Of a stretch of 64,000 nucleotides of DNA, positions 26,403-35,437 are shown one piece after another. Position numbers and translations under genes: made by a program. Source of the DNA: CALUTH01 sp964452495. GTDB lineage: Bacteria > Cyanobacteriota > Vampirovibrionia > Gastranaerophilales > Gastranaerophilaceae. Below the pieces are notes generated by a model. It searched no databases, was not told where the DNA came from, and saw only the letters and a program-made list of their open reading frames with translations. The stretch covers positions 1-64,000 of the forward strand of contig CAYVMC010000008.1 of the NCBI GenBank assembly GCA_964452495.1, written 5' to 3'. How positions within the stretch are numbered: position 1 is the first letter of the stretch; the number at the start of each line of letters is the position of its first letter.

Positions 26403-27380
26403 ATGTTTAAAAGGTTTATATTACTGGGTGTAATTCTTTTTGTAAGTGCCGCTTCATTTGCGTCAGAGTATGTTGATTTGAATACTCTTCACCAGCCGGC
26501 ATACAGGGTAGGTACGACTGATACTCCTGAAATTAAGGTAGACTATGAAGTTAAAATTAATACAACTGTAGCAAAAGAAGAAAAGGATATTAATACTCCA
26601 GGTATTACTTATGCTGATCTTAGTGTCAAACGTATGTCACGTGAGTTTGCTCAGGCAATTGATGGTGATTATGATACAATGATGACCGATTTGTCAATCC
26701 TGTGGCAGGGGGCGGCAACAAGAAGTGATACTGTAAAATATGCGCTCTATAAATTATCCAATCCCGATAAAGATAAGCCTACAAATGCTGCTGTTAAAAA
26801 TGTATTACAAACTATTGCGGGGATGTCCACGCTTGTTGGTGCAGGAACAGGAAATGCCTTGTTGTCTTGTACGTCGCTAATTGGGGGTAATACTCTTGGC
26901 ATTATGTCTCAGGACTCAAAAGCTCTTAACTACAAGTATACAAAAGTCGGAGATGCAGATATGATTATACTTGTAAGGAAAATTGATGAATTACAGCAAA
27001 AAATTGTAGATGTGTATTATGACTATCTTACGACAAGAAAAATATATGATCTTACGAGTCGTATGGTTCAGCAGCGTTACATAAATTATAAGGCAGCGCA
27101 AGATGCTCCTAAAGAGGTTTTGCTTGTAACGGATGCGTTTTATAGAGAAGCTATAGATCAACAGATGAAGGCACGGGGAGATTTCTATGAAAAACGTTCT
27201 ATGATGGAACAGCTTGTAGGGCATGATACATTTGTAGATTTTGAAAAAATGATAAACCAGCGTCTTGGTGAACAGGATGAAACTATATATCCGGTAAATC
27301 AAACAGAATTTCAAAAATATGTGGAAGAAGATATTGCAGATGAACCAGAAAATACAGTTAATGAGGGGAATTCTAATTAG
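26403..27380 (+). CDS. Secreted protein of an unknown family (second of a pair)
   Basis: A 325-residue paralogue of the preceding gene, with its own signal peptide (MFKRFILLGVILFVSAASFA). Shared points: DLSILWQGAATRSD versus DLEILWQGTVANNQ, and ELQQKIVDVYYDY versus ELQDKIIASYYNY. It has an extra 60-residue N-terminal region before the shared core and an acidic C-terminal tail. Translation is likely coupled: GGAAATT before the ATG overlaps the upstream gene's end. Its stop codon overlaps that of the convergent TPR-glycosyltransferase gene (27377-27380). Function is unknown. Confidence 0.8.
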   Translation: MFKRFILLGVILFVSAASFASEYVDLNTLHQPAYRVGTTDTPEIKVDYEVKINTTVAKEEKDINTPGITYADLSVKRMSREFAQAIDGDYDTMMTDLSILWQGAATRSDTVKYALYKLSNPDKDKPTNAAVKNVLQTIAGMSTLVGAGTGNALLSCTSLIGGNTLGIMSQDSKALNYKYTKVGDADMIILVRKIDELQQKIVDVYYDYLTTRKIYDLTSRMVQQRYINYKAAQDAPKEVLLVTDAFYREAIDQQMKARGDFYEKRSMMEQLVGHDTFVDFEKMINQRLGEQDETIYPVNQTEFQKYVEEDIADEPENTVNEGNSN

Positions 27381-29011
27381 TTATTGGCGGCAAGTTCCTG
27401 TACTTTTTGGGTAACATCTGATACTACGCTGGTCCAATCGCTAGGTGTTTTTTGTGTAAAGAGTTCTGCACTGTCATACCACGGGGTTGTATTTTTTTCT
27501 GCGCCGAACCATCTCCAGTCAGAGGTGTAAGGCAGCATAATAAGAACTTTTTTACCCATGGCTCCAGCAAGATGTGCAACAGAAGTATCAATGGTTACTA
27601 CCAAATCCAGATTATTGATTGCATGGGCGGTAGATAAAAAATTTTCAAAACCGGAACCCAAATCAATTAGTGAGGGGTACATTTCACAGGCATTCATAGC
27701 AGGATTAACCTGTAGAGAATAAAAGTTAACATTTTTAATTGTGAGCAATTTATCAAGGAACTTTGGGTTCATTGTTCTGTCAAGCGGGCCGCGCAGGCCG
27801 GTACCGCCGGCTTCCCATACAATACCAACACTAAATTTGGACTTGTCAATATTACTATAGGAAGAATCTTTAACCTTTAAATATCCTTCGCTCATAGGAA
27901 TGCCGTCCTTAAAGTCCAGATCTAAATAATAGGGTACAAAGGTCATCATTACTGATTTATCATATTTTACAGGTTCATCAACCGAAACTACTTGATAAAA
28001 TGCTGATTTAAAAATTTCGCGGTATAGAGGAACAAGGGTATCTGGCAGGGCAAGAATTACTTTTTTAAATTTGTTACGGAGGTATGGTATATATCTTGAA
28101 TACATGATTATATCGCCAATTCCCTGATCTCCGTAGACGTATAAAACATCATTTATGTAATCTCCCCCCTCCCATAGTTTTTTTAGTTCTGTTCCTTTGC
28201 CAAAATGTAGAATTGATTTTTTTAAATAGTGGTATGATTTTTGAAACTCTTGTTTCCTTGCGTATAAGATATAGAGTGTTGTATTTAATGTTGGAGAGTC
28301 TGGCTCAAGTTTATTGGCATCAAGCAGACATTTTTCTGCTTCAGGAAAGTTTTTAAGTGCTGAATACATCAAACTCATATTATATAAAGCAGATATAGAT
28401 GGTAATAATTCGTATGCTTTTTTATAGCATTCCAGAGCAAGCTGATAGTTTGAATATAAAACCTCCTGCACAAGTCCTGCACTAATGTATAAAACAGGCG
28501 AGTTTGGATTTTGTTCAAGTTTTTGAGCACAGTAACTTTCTGCTTCTTCAAAATGTCCTGCACACAGGGCTGCAAGGATATAAGAATCCCAGGTTTTCGG
28601 TGAATCAGGGTATAATTCTTTCATTTTTTTTGCATATCCGAACATAACTTCCGGTTGATTTGTTCTTTCACATCCGCAGGTAATGAGTTTTTCAAGAATA
28701 TCCAATGAAGGTTTTTCATCTGCTGCAATCCTCAAGTATTTATAAGCAGCCCTATAATTATTTAAGTGGTAAAATGCAAGACCCAATCCGGTAATAACAT
28801 TAATATCTTTAGTTGTGCGGTTTACTTTTTCAAATACCTCAACAGCATCTTTATATCTGGCAATCGAAATGTATAACCATCCCAAAAAGGGAAGTATACG
28901 TATATCATCGGGATATTTGGCAAGGAGTTCAAGATATATTTTTTCCGCCTGCCCTGTTTTTCCTTGTTTTGCTAGATTAAGCGCTATGTTAATAGAATCT
29001 AAAATATTCAT
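27377..29011 (-). CDS. TPR protein with a glycosyltransferase-9-like C-terminal domain
   Basis: A 544-residue protein. Residues about 1-280 are TPR repeats (for example LPFLGWLYISIARYKDAVE and VLYISAGLVQEVL). The C-terminal part (about 285-540) has the fold pattern of ADP-heptose:LPS heptosyltransferases (GT9): YGDQGIGDIIMYSRY near 290, SVGIVWEAGGTGLRG near 395, and the nucleotide-sugar site DTSVAHLAGAMGKKV near 480. Such TPR-GT9 fusions are seen in bacteria with surface glycans, and a role in protein or surface glycosylation is plausible. The start has no ribosome site, but TAACAT lies six bases before the ATG, so it may be leaderless. Confidence 0.82.
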   Translation of the reverse strand: MNILDSINIALNLAKQGKTGQAEKIYLELLAKYPDDIRILPFLGWLYISIARYKDAVEVFEKVNRTTKDINVITGLGLAFYHLNNYRAAYKYLRIAADEKPSLDILEKLITCGCERTNQPEVMFGYAKKMKELYPDSPKTWDSYILAALCAGHFEEAESYCAQKLEQNPNSPVLYISAGLVQEVLYSNYQLALECYKKAYELLPSISALYNMSLMYSALKNFPEAEKCLLDANKLEPDSPTLNTTLYILYARKQEFQKSYHYLKKSILHFGKGTELKKLWEGGDYINDVLYVYGDQGIGDIIMYSRYIPYLRNKFKKVILALPDTLVPLYREIFKSAFYQVVSVDEPVKYDKSVMMTFVPYYLDLDFKDGIPMSEGYLKVKDSSYSNIDKSKFSVGIVWEAGGTGLRGPLDRTMNPKFLDKLLTIKNVNFYSLQVNPAMNACEMYPSLIDLGSGFENFLSTAHAINNLDLVVTIDTSVAHLAGAMGKKVLIMLPYTSDWRWFGAEKNTTPWYDSAELFTQKTPSDWTSVVSDVTQKVQELAANN

Positions 29012-29069
29012 GTACTCATGTTACTACTTTTTATGATTAAGAACAAGATTTATATGTAAATTGAAATTG

Positions 29070-29078
29070 TGCTATAAT
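29070..29078 (+). promoter_or_regulatory. Extended -10 (perfect TATAAT), probably leaderless
   Basis: TGcTATAAT ends six bases before the ATG at 29085. There is no ribosome site, so the mRNA probably begins at the start codon. Confidence 0.7.
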
Positions 29079-29084
29079 TTAAGA

Positions 29085-32000
29085 ATGCTTTGTCCAAAAT
29101 GTAAAAAACAGATAGATGATAAATCAACAGTTTGTCCGCACTGTAAAAAAGTGCTTGTTCTTGAGTGCCCGCGATGTGGAAATCATTCGGAAACAAATAC
29201 ATGCTCAAACTGCGGATACATAATACTTAGTAAATGTACTAATTGCGGAACTTTAAACAGGACAGATAAAAAAGTTTGTATAAAATGCGGAGAGTCAACG
29301 CTTGTCAGTGCGGCAAAAAGGTTGACCGAAAATGAAAGATTTTCTGCACTGACTCTTAACTGTAGTAATATTGCAAAATTGACAAGAACATTGGGCAGTA
29401 AAAAACTTGTAACAAAATTTCTATATAAGCTTAAAAATTTGCTCTTAGGGCTTGCAAAGGAAGAAAAAGCCTATTTTGTTATGTATACTGATAATATATT
29501 TATATTGAATTTTGCAAGTGAAGTGTCAGAGTATACATCAGCTCAAAAAGCAATGAAAACCGCAATAAAACTTTTAAATATTCTTTGTAATCTTAACCGG
29601 ACACTGAAAAAAGAACTGATGTTTACTCTGGAAGCAAGAATTACGGTAGAAGAAAAAGATTTGAAAACGTTTTTTGATATAAATGAGGATACTGAAAAAG
29701 TTAAATTGCTTGATCTTTATACGGAACAGAGCAGTGAAGCAAAAGGGCTTCAAATTACGGTTGACCAGTACATATATAAATATTTACGTAAAGAATACAA
29801 AATGGACTCTTTATATTCTGCCGAAAGAGAAGGAAATATAATTGCATACTATTCTTTAAATACTGAAGATTATATAATTCCGGATAAAGAAGATAATGAT
29901 GCCGAAGCCGAGCTAAAATCCCCTGCTGTTAAGATTGTTACCAAAAAAGAACTTGATTTTGAACAGGAGCTTTATAAGAAAAACATTGAAGGAATAAAAG
30001 TTAATTGTAAATTTGAACAAATGGGTGCAGAGAAAATTTATGAGTACCTTAAAAATGTAAATTTTCAGCAAGGCAACAGGATTATTTCGCTTCGAGGAGA
30101 TGCAGAGAGGGATCTGCCGACTTCTATGGTTGAAAAAATTATAAAAGAGAAAGCTCCCTGTTACACTATTATATGTACAGAAAACCTTTCGATGGAGCCA
30201 TGGGGATTTTTCACGGCACTGGTTAATGAAATATACTACAACAGTCATAATAAGCAATCTATCGGAACCAAAGGAGATAAGATGCAGGAAGCTCTTATCC
30301 GTTTATCACCGCCCGGGTTTGCCGATGCAGAAAGCGCAAGGCTTGCGTATATAGAAACATTTTTGCAGCTGCTTACCTCGCTGCCCCAATCAGTTATATA
30401 TATAGAAAATTTTGAATATATTGATTTAGCCTCGCTTCGGGTTCTTGAAGAGGTTTTTAGTAAAATTAATAGAACAAAGTTGTCTTTTGTCATTACTAAT
30501 TGCAAGGGATATGCACTGCAAAAATTTATGCCTGAACTTCTAAAATCTTACTATTATACGGAAGTATTTATAGGGCAGATGAATATAGAAGAAGCAATAG
30601 CACAACTGGTAGATTCAGAGGATTTTAAAAGTACTTATTATTACAAAAAAATTATTGATAATGCAGGAGCTTCTTACCTCTATTGTGTTAATGCAATAAA
30701 TTATTTAAAAGATAGCGGTATTATAATTACTTTTAACGATAAAACGGTTGTAACTGATTCAAAGACCGTAATTCTGCCTTTTGATTTGGAGCATTTAATC
30801 AATACCCGCTTAAAAAGAATATCAAAAGATACCGCAAAATCTCTAATTCTTGCGTATTCTTATATTCTTGGACCGGTTATTGAATATTCAATCCTTGATA
30901 AACTTGGTTTAAATAATGCAGATGTTATAAGGGAACTTGAAAACAGCGGTTTTATTTCTGCTTCAGACAGCCGGATTTATATACAAAACTATGAAATTTT
31001 AAGCAAAAGTTTTAAAACTACTCTAAAACCCGAAGTCCTTAAATATCTTTCAACAAATCTGATTGGCAAAGTCTTTGGAAATAATAGTATTAATTATCGT
31101 GCAATAATTTCTCTGGACTGTTTGAATAATTATTCTCTGGCTTTTTCAAAATTGTACGAACTTTCTATTACCACCTTACAATTTGGGGATTATGATGCAT
31201 ATTTGAAAATGTGTATTAAACTTCTTAAACTTTTAAAAGATTTAGAAAAGGATATACCGGAAGAAGAGCTTGCAGAATATCAGTCAGATTTTTATAATAA
31301 CCTGACCCAATTATTATACAGATATGCTCCGGAAAGAATTTATCCTATTGCTGAAAACCTGCTTCAAAAAGCGGTTAAGTCAAATGATGATGAGAAAATC
31401 GTTACACTTTCAAATATGATGCTGCAGGGCGGGTTATTAACATCAAACTATACAAATACAGTCACCCTTTTGCAGAATATACTTGAAAGACTTGATAATT
31501 CTGCTCTCGCTGATAAATCAGGCAATGTTAATTACAAAGTGTTTTCACTATCTCTTGTTAGTCTGGAAATTTATTTTTATCTGGGGCTTTATGATAAATG
31601 TATTACTGTCAGCAATGATATTCTAGAGGTGTTGACCCCTGAAAAAATTATAAAACTCAAGCCGGAAGGCTTTTCTGAAGAACAGTTTTTTGCCCATATT
31701 CTGGATAGTTTTGTCTATTATTTAATATCGCTTGTACTTACCGGAGAGAGCAATATTGATAAAAATATTGCCAGGATTAAAACAGCGGTAGGGAAAGTTC
31801 CTGCTTCAGTGCCTGTTTTTGAAGTTATGCGTAATTTATTATGCGGAGAAACACAGGTTGAGGTTATACCTCAAAATACAGATGACGAATGCTATACTTT
31901 GTTATCAAAGCTAGTAAATTCATTTATCGGATTTAATGGTGATTACGGGGTATTTGCTGCAAATATTTATGATTACAAACGGACAGCATCAGAGCAGTCC

Positions 32001-32390
32001 AAAACACCTTATATTTTGCTCGGGGATTTGCTGATAGGTTATGCTTATAAGGCTCTTGGCGGGTACGAAAAAGCCGGACATATATTCAACAGTGTACTTA
32101 ACAAGGGCAAAAATAATTCACTTTTTTTTATAACACATATGGCAAATTATCTGATTGCTGATCTTTGTACTGCACAGGAAAATTATCAAACGGCATTACA
32201 AATACTTACGAACTCAATAACAATAATGGAAAGAACAGAACATCCCTGTCTTTTACTTTTATACTTGTTAAAGAAGAAATTAGTTGAAATAGTGGAAATA
32301 CAGCAATATAACATTGATGTCAGTGCTGAAAAAGGTTTTATTGCACAGACAGAATTTTTGTTTAAGGGGCTTGCTGTAAAGAAATTTTAA
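29085..32390 (+). CDS. Zinc-ribbon protein with cyclase-like, ATPase-like and TPR-like regions
   Basis: A 1101-residue protein. Residues 1-75 carry paired CxxC zinc ribbons (MLCPKCKK, CPHCKK, CPRCGN, CSNCGY, CTNCGT, CIKCGE). Residues about 92-240 resemble a class III cyclase fold, but the metal-binding Asp motif is not present (FSALTLNCSNI instead of FADIRGFT). Residues about 310-600 resemble a STAND/AAA ATPase with the Walker A lost (LRGDAERDLPTS) and a Walker B-like VIYIENFEYID. The remainder is helical and TPR-like. The layout matches cyclase-ATPase-TPR regulators, but both enzyme domains look inactive. The start at 29085 is chosen by the promoter. An upstream TTG at 29061 would overlap it. 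Confidence 0.8.
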   Translation: MLCPKCKKQIDDKSTVCPHCKKVLVLECPRCGNHSETNTCSNCGYIILSKCTNCGTLNRTDKKVCIKCGESTLVSAAKRLTENERFSALTLNCSNIAKLTRTLGSKKLVTKFLYKLKNLLLGLAKEEKAYFVMYTDNIFILNFASEVSEYTSAQKAMKTAIKLLNILCNLNRTLKKELMFTLEARITVEEKDLKTFFDINEDTEKVKLLDLYTEQSSEAKGLQITVDQYIYKYLRKEYKMDSLYSAEREGNIIAYYSLNTEDYIIPDKEDNDAEAELKSPAVKIVTKKELDFEQELYKKNIEGIKVNCKFEQMGAEKIYEYLKNVNFQQGNRIISLRGDAERDLPTSMVEKIIKEKAPCYTIICTENLSMEPWGFFTALVNEIYYNSHNKQSIGTKGDKMQEALIRLSPPGFADAESARLAYIETFLQLLTSLPQSVIYIENFEYIDLASLRVLEEVFSKINRTKLSFVITNCKGYALQKFMPELLKSYYYTEVFIGQMNIEEAIAQLVDSEDFKSTYYYKKIIDNAGASYLYCVNAINYLKDSGIIITFNDKTVVTDSKTVILPFDLEHLINTRLKRISKDTAKSLILAYSYILGPVIEYSILDKLGLNNADVIRELENSGFISASDSRIYIQNYEILSKSFKTTLKPEVLKYLSTNLIGKVFGNNSINYRAIISLDCLNNYSLAFSKLYELSITTLQFGDYDAYLKMCIKLLKLLKDLEKDIPEEELAEYQSDFYNNLTQLLYRYAPERIYPIAENLLQKAVKSNDDEKIVTLSNMMLQGGLLTSNYTNTVTLLQNILERLDNSALADKSGNVNYKVFSLSLVSLEIYFYLGLYDKCITVSNDILEVLTPEKIIKLKPEGFSEEQFFAHILDSFVYYLISLVLTGESNIDKNIARIKTAVGKVPASVPVFEVMRNLLCGETQVEVIPQNTDDECYTLLSKLVNSFIGFNGDYGVFAANIYDYKRTASEQSKTPYILLGDLLIGYAYKALGGYEKAGHIFNSVLNKGKNNSLFFITHMANYLIADLCTAQENYQTALQILTNSITIMERTEHPCLLLLYLLKKKLVEIVEIQQYNIDVSAEKGFIAQTEFLFKGLAVKKF

Positions 32391-32486
32391 CTTTTGCTTG
32401 CATGTAAAATGTTTTTGTAATATATTTTTCTTGTCAGAAAAAACCCACATTTGAATAATTTTCAAAAAGCAAATAATGCTTATGTT

Positions 32487-32515
32487 TTGATGTGTTCAAA
32501 TAAAACAAATATAAA
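32487..32515 (+). promoter_or_regulatory. Sigma-70 promoter for rpsE-rpmD-rplO-secY
   Basis: TTGATG, a 17-base spacer and TATAAA give a good housekeeping promoter. The predicted start is about 25 bases before the rpsE ATG, and AGGAAAGG serves as ribosome site. Confidence 0.7.
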
Positions 32516-32547
32516 TAAGTAGTAAATAAAATTAGGAAAGGTAAAAA

Positions 32548-33213
32548 ATGACTGAAGAAGAAAAAATTGAATCAGGCGTTGTTGAATCAACAGAAGCAGA
32601 AGCTGAAACAGAAGTTGTAAGTGAAGCTGTTACAGATGAAGCAGTAGAAGCAGCAGAAGAAAATGTTGAAGTTATTCCTGCAAAAAAACAACGTTCAAGA
32701 AAGAAAAAAGTTGAAACAAAAGAAGAGCAACCTCAATCAGAATGGAAAGAACAGGTAGTTCAGATTCGTCGTGTTACAAAAGTTGTAAAAGGCGGTAAGA
32801 AATTAAGTTTCCGTGCAATCGTAATTGTAGGGAACCAAAAAGGTCAGGTAGGTGTAGGATGTGCAAAGGCTGCTGAAGTTATTATTGCAATACAAAAAGC
32901 CGTTGCAGACGGACGTAAAAATCTTATCAACGTACCTATATTTAAAACAACAATTCCGCATCCGATTACCGGACGTTCAGGTGCTGGTGCTGTAATGCTT
33001 AGACCTGCATCTCAAGGTACAGGTATTATTGCCGGCGGAGCAGTTCGTTCTGTATTAGAACTTGCGGGTATTGAAAATATTCTTTCAAAATCTTTAGGTT
33101 CTAAGTCGCCTCTTAACGCTGCAAATGCAACAATAGCTGCATTAAAGGCTTTAACACCTTTCAGCGAAGTTGCTAAAAAACGTGGTTTAACAATGGCTGA
33201 ATTATTAAACTAA
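32548..33213 (+). CDS. rpsE: Ribosomal protein uS5 with a long N-terminal extension
   Basis: A 221-residue small-subunit protein. The core begins near residue 65 (EQVVQIRRVTKVVKGG) and is complete: SFRAIVIVGNQKGQVG, PHPITGRSGAG and SLGSKSPLNAANAT. The first 60 residues are an extension, first very acidic (many Glu), then basic (KKQRSRKKKVE). Extensions of this kind are known in S5 of some cyanobacterial relatives, and the function is not established. It starts a unit rpsE-rpmD-rplO-secY. In most bacteria rplR lies just before rpsE, but here the upstream gene is the zinc-ribbon protein. Confidence 0.97.
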   Translation: MTEEEKIESGVVESTEAEAETEVVSEAVTDEAVEAAEENVEVIPAKKQRSRKKKVETKEEQPQSEWKEQVVQIRRVTKVVKGGKKLSFRAIVIVGNQKGQVGVGCAKAAEVIIAIQKAVADGRKNLINVPIFKTTIPHPITGRSGAGAVMLRPASQGTGIIAGGAVRSVLELAGIENILSKSLGSKSPLNAANATIAALKALTPFSEVAKKRGLTMAELLN

Positions 33214-33265
33214 CAGCGGATTGATTTATAAATTTAGATGATGAAATAATAAGGAATATAATAAA

Positions 33266-33457
33266 ATGAGTAAGACTGAAACTAAAAAAATAAAAATTCA
33301 ATTGAAAAGAAGCCTGATTGGCTGTTCTCCGGCTCAAAGAAAAGTCGTAGCGGCTTTAGGATTAAAGAAAACAAACAGCATCGTTGAACAAAATGATACA
33401 CCTATTATCAAGGGAATGATTAACAAAGTGTCACACCTTGTGGAAGTAATAGAATAA
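33266..33457 (+). CDS. rpmD: Ribosomal protein uL30
   Basis: A 63-residue large-subunit protein with the short bacterial form: KIQLKRSLIGCSPAQRKVV then a helix and IIKGMINKVSHLVEV. It lies between rpsE and rplO, the universal order. AAGGAATATAATAAA precedes the ATG. Confidence 0.95.
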   Translation: MSKTETKKIKIQLKRSLIGCSPAQRKVVAALGLKKTNSIVEQNDTPIIKGMINKVSHLVEVIE

Positions 33458-33482
33458 CAATTATCAGAAAGAGGAATAAATT

Positions 33483-33938
33483 ATGTCAGATAAAAGAATA
33501 GAAATAATTGATTTGGCTCCTGCAGAAGGTGCTACATCTAGAGGTAAACGTGTTGGACGTGGTCGTTCATCAGGGATGGGAAAAACATCCTGCCGTGGTC
33601 ATAATGGTGAAGGACAACGTTCAGGAAGATCTTCCAAAAGAGGTTTTGAAGGCGGTCAAATGCCGGCTTACAGACGTTTGCCAAAATTAAAAGGTTTTGA
33701 AATCGTTAACAAAATTAATACCGCAGCTGTTAATGTTGCAAGGCTTGAACAATGGGGTATTACAGAAGTTTCTTTAGAATCTTTAATTGATGCAGGAAGA
33801 GTTCATCCGTCATCACAAGCTTTAAGAATTATAGGTAATGGAGATGTTTCTAAAGCTATAACTGTTAAAGCAAACTATGTAACACCACAGGCTAAAGAAA
33901 AAATCGAAAAAGCAGGCGGAAAGGTTGAGTTAGTATAA
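33483..33938 (+). CDS. rplO: Ribosomal protein uL15
   Basis: A 151-residue large-subunit protein. The Gly/Arg-rich N-terminal tail that reaches into the ribosome is clear (GRGRSSGMGKTSCRGHNG, GFEGGQMPAYRRLPK), followed by the globular part ending KEKIEKAGGKVELV. The stop overlaps the secY start by one base (TAATG), so translation is coupled. Confidence 0.97.
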   Translation: MSDKRIEIIDLAPAEGATSRGKRVGRGRSSGMGKTSCRGHNGEGQRSGRSSKRGFEGGQMPAYRRLPKLKGFEIVNKINTAAVNVARLEQWGITEVSLESLIDAGRVHPSSQALRIIGNGDVSKAITVKANYVTPQAKEKIEKAGGKVELV

Positions 33939-35272
33939 TGACACAAAATATAAAACTGCCGACAACAGCAGACTTAATGTCTATGTGGAACGCATCCGGT
34001 TTAAAAGAAAAAATTATTTTTACTTTTATTATGCTGGTAGCTTTCCGTTTCGGTGTTCATTTACCGATTTTTGGTATTAATAATGAAGTATTTGCAAATA
34101 TTGCAAGCCAGAATAACATTATAGGTTTTCTTGATTTATTCTCCGGCGGTGCGTTAGGTAAAGTATCTATCTTTGCACTGGGTATAGGACCATACATTAC
34201 GTCGTCCATTATCATGCAATTACTTGCTGTAATTATTCCGTCACTGGAAAAATTACAAAAAGAAGAAGGCGAGGCGGGGAGACGCAAACTTTCACAGTAT
34301 ACAAGAATATTTGCAGTTATTCTTGCGGCTTTCCAATCTGTTGTCTTTATGGCATATCTTTCTCATCTGGAAAATACAATTACGGTGAGCAGCCATACAA
34401 TGTTTTATATTTCGTCAATTTTCTCATTGACGGCAGGAAGTGCGCTTGTTATGTGGATATCGGAACTTATTACCGAAAAAGGTATCGGAAACGGTGGTTC
34501 TTTGATTATCTTCGTTGGTATTATTTCAGGTATTCCGCTTTATACACAGAGAACAGCGCAAATTGTAATGCATGATTCAATGCTTCAAATTGGTTTATGC
34601 GTACTTTTGGCAATTTTCTTTGCAACGATGGTACTTATTGTCATTATGCAGGAAGCCGTAAGAAAAGTTATCATTGTAAATCCGAAACGTCAGGTAGGAA
34701 ACAAAGTTTATGGCGGTGTAAATACGTTTATTCCGTTCAAACTTAATCCTGGCGGAGTTATGCCAATTATCTTTGCGGTAGCGATTTTATTGTTCCCGTC
34801 AACTATCCTTAGCTTAATCGGTCAGGCACATTTGCCTGCTGGCTGGATAGAAAATACTGTAATGTTTTTGAACAAAGTATTTTCGCCTAGCGGTATAACA
34901 TATTATGCATTGTATTTCATATTAATTGTTGCATTAACATTCTTCTATGCATCAATTATGCCGAATATGCAGCCAAAGGAAATTGCAAATAACTTAAAAA
35001 AGTACGGCTCGTCAATTCCGGGGATTAAACCAGGGAAGCCGACTGCAGATGCGTTAGATAAAATATTAACCAAAACAACATTTATTGGCGCTCTGGGGCT
35101 TGGTATAATTGCACTTGTTCCGTCAATAGCCAGTTACTTCACGGGAATTACTACACTGCAAGGGATTGGAGCAACTTCTCTAATCATCATGGTTGGTGTT
35201 GCCCTTGATTTGATTAATCAGGTAAGAACACACCTGCTTGCAAGAAACTATGAATCATTCCTGAAACAGTAG
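33938..35272 (+). CDS. secY: Protein translocase subunit SecY
   Basis: A 444-residue membrane protein with ten helices, the channel of the Sec translocon. Typical motifs include IFGINNEVFANIA at the plug region, GIGPYITSSIIMQLL, GNGGSLIIFVGI, and the C-terminal loop MPNMQPKEIANNLKKYGSSIPG that binds SecA and ribosomes. The gene ends the operon and is followed by a strong terminator. Genes that often follow secY (adk, map, infA) are absent here. Confidence 0.98.
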   Translation: MTQNIKLPTTADLMSMWNASGLKEKIIFTFIMLVAFRFGVHLPIFGINNEVFANIASQNNIIGFLDLFSGGALGKVSIFALGIGPYITSSIIMQLLAVIIPSLEKLQKEEGEAGRRKLSQYTRIFAVILAAFQSVVFMAYLSHLENTITVSSHTMFYISSIFSLTAGSALVMWISELITEKGIGNGGSLIIFVGIISGIPLYTQRTAQIVMHDSMLQIGLCVLLAIFFATMVLIVIMQEAVRKVIIVNPKRQVGNKVYGGVNTFIPFKLNPGGVMPIIFAVAILLFPSTILSLIGQAHLPAGWIENTVMFLNKVFSPSGITYYALYFILIVALTFFYASIMPNMQPKEIANNLKKYGSSIPGIKPGKPTADALDKILTKTTFIGALGLGIIALVPSIASYFTGITTLQGIGATSLIIMVGVALDLINQVRTHLLARNYESFLKQ

Positions 35273-35283
35273 ACATATATCGG

Positions 35284-35318
35284 AAAAAGAGGATGACAAT
35301 TTGTCATCCTCTTTTTTT
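35284..35318 (+). terminator. Terminator after secY
   Basis: A 15-bp stem (35284-35298 with 35302-35316) with a short loop, core GAGGATGACA, closing a T-run. It sits 12 bases after the secY stop. Confidence 0.93.
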
Positions 35319-35331
35319 GTTTATAGACTAT

Positions 35332-35400
35332 TCTTATATTTTTCCCTGTGCTACTCTATTATTCAGATTTTTCAGGAATACTTTTAGGGGAAATATAAGA
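35332..35400. other. Long-spaced inverted repeat downstream of the 378-residue gene
   Basis: TCTTATATTT at 35332-35341 is the exact reverse complement of AAATATAAGA at 35391-35400, with a 49-base spacer. It could structure the 3' end of the minus-strand transcript of the next gene. No T-tail is visible on either side. Confidence 0.3.
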
Positions 35401-35437
35401 GCATATTTAATTAAAAATTATCAGACTGCTGTTATTC

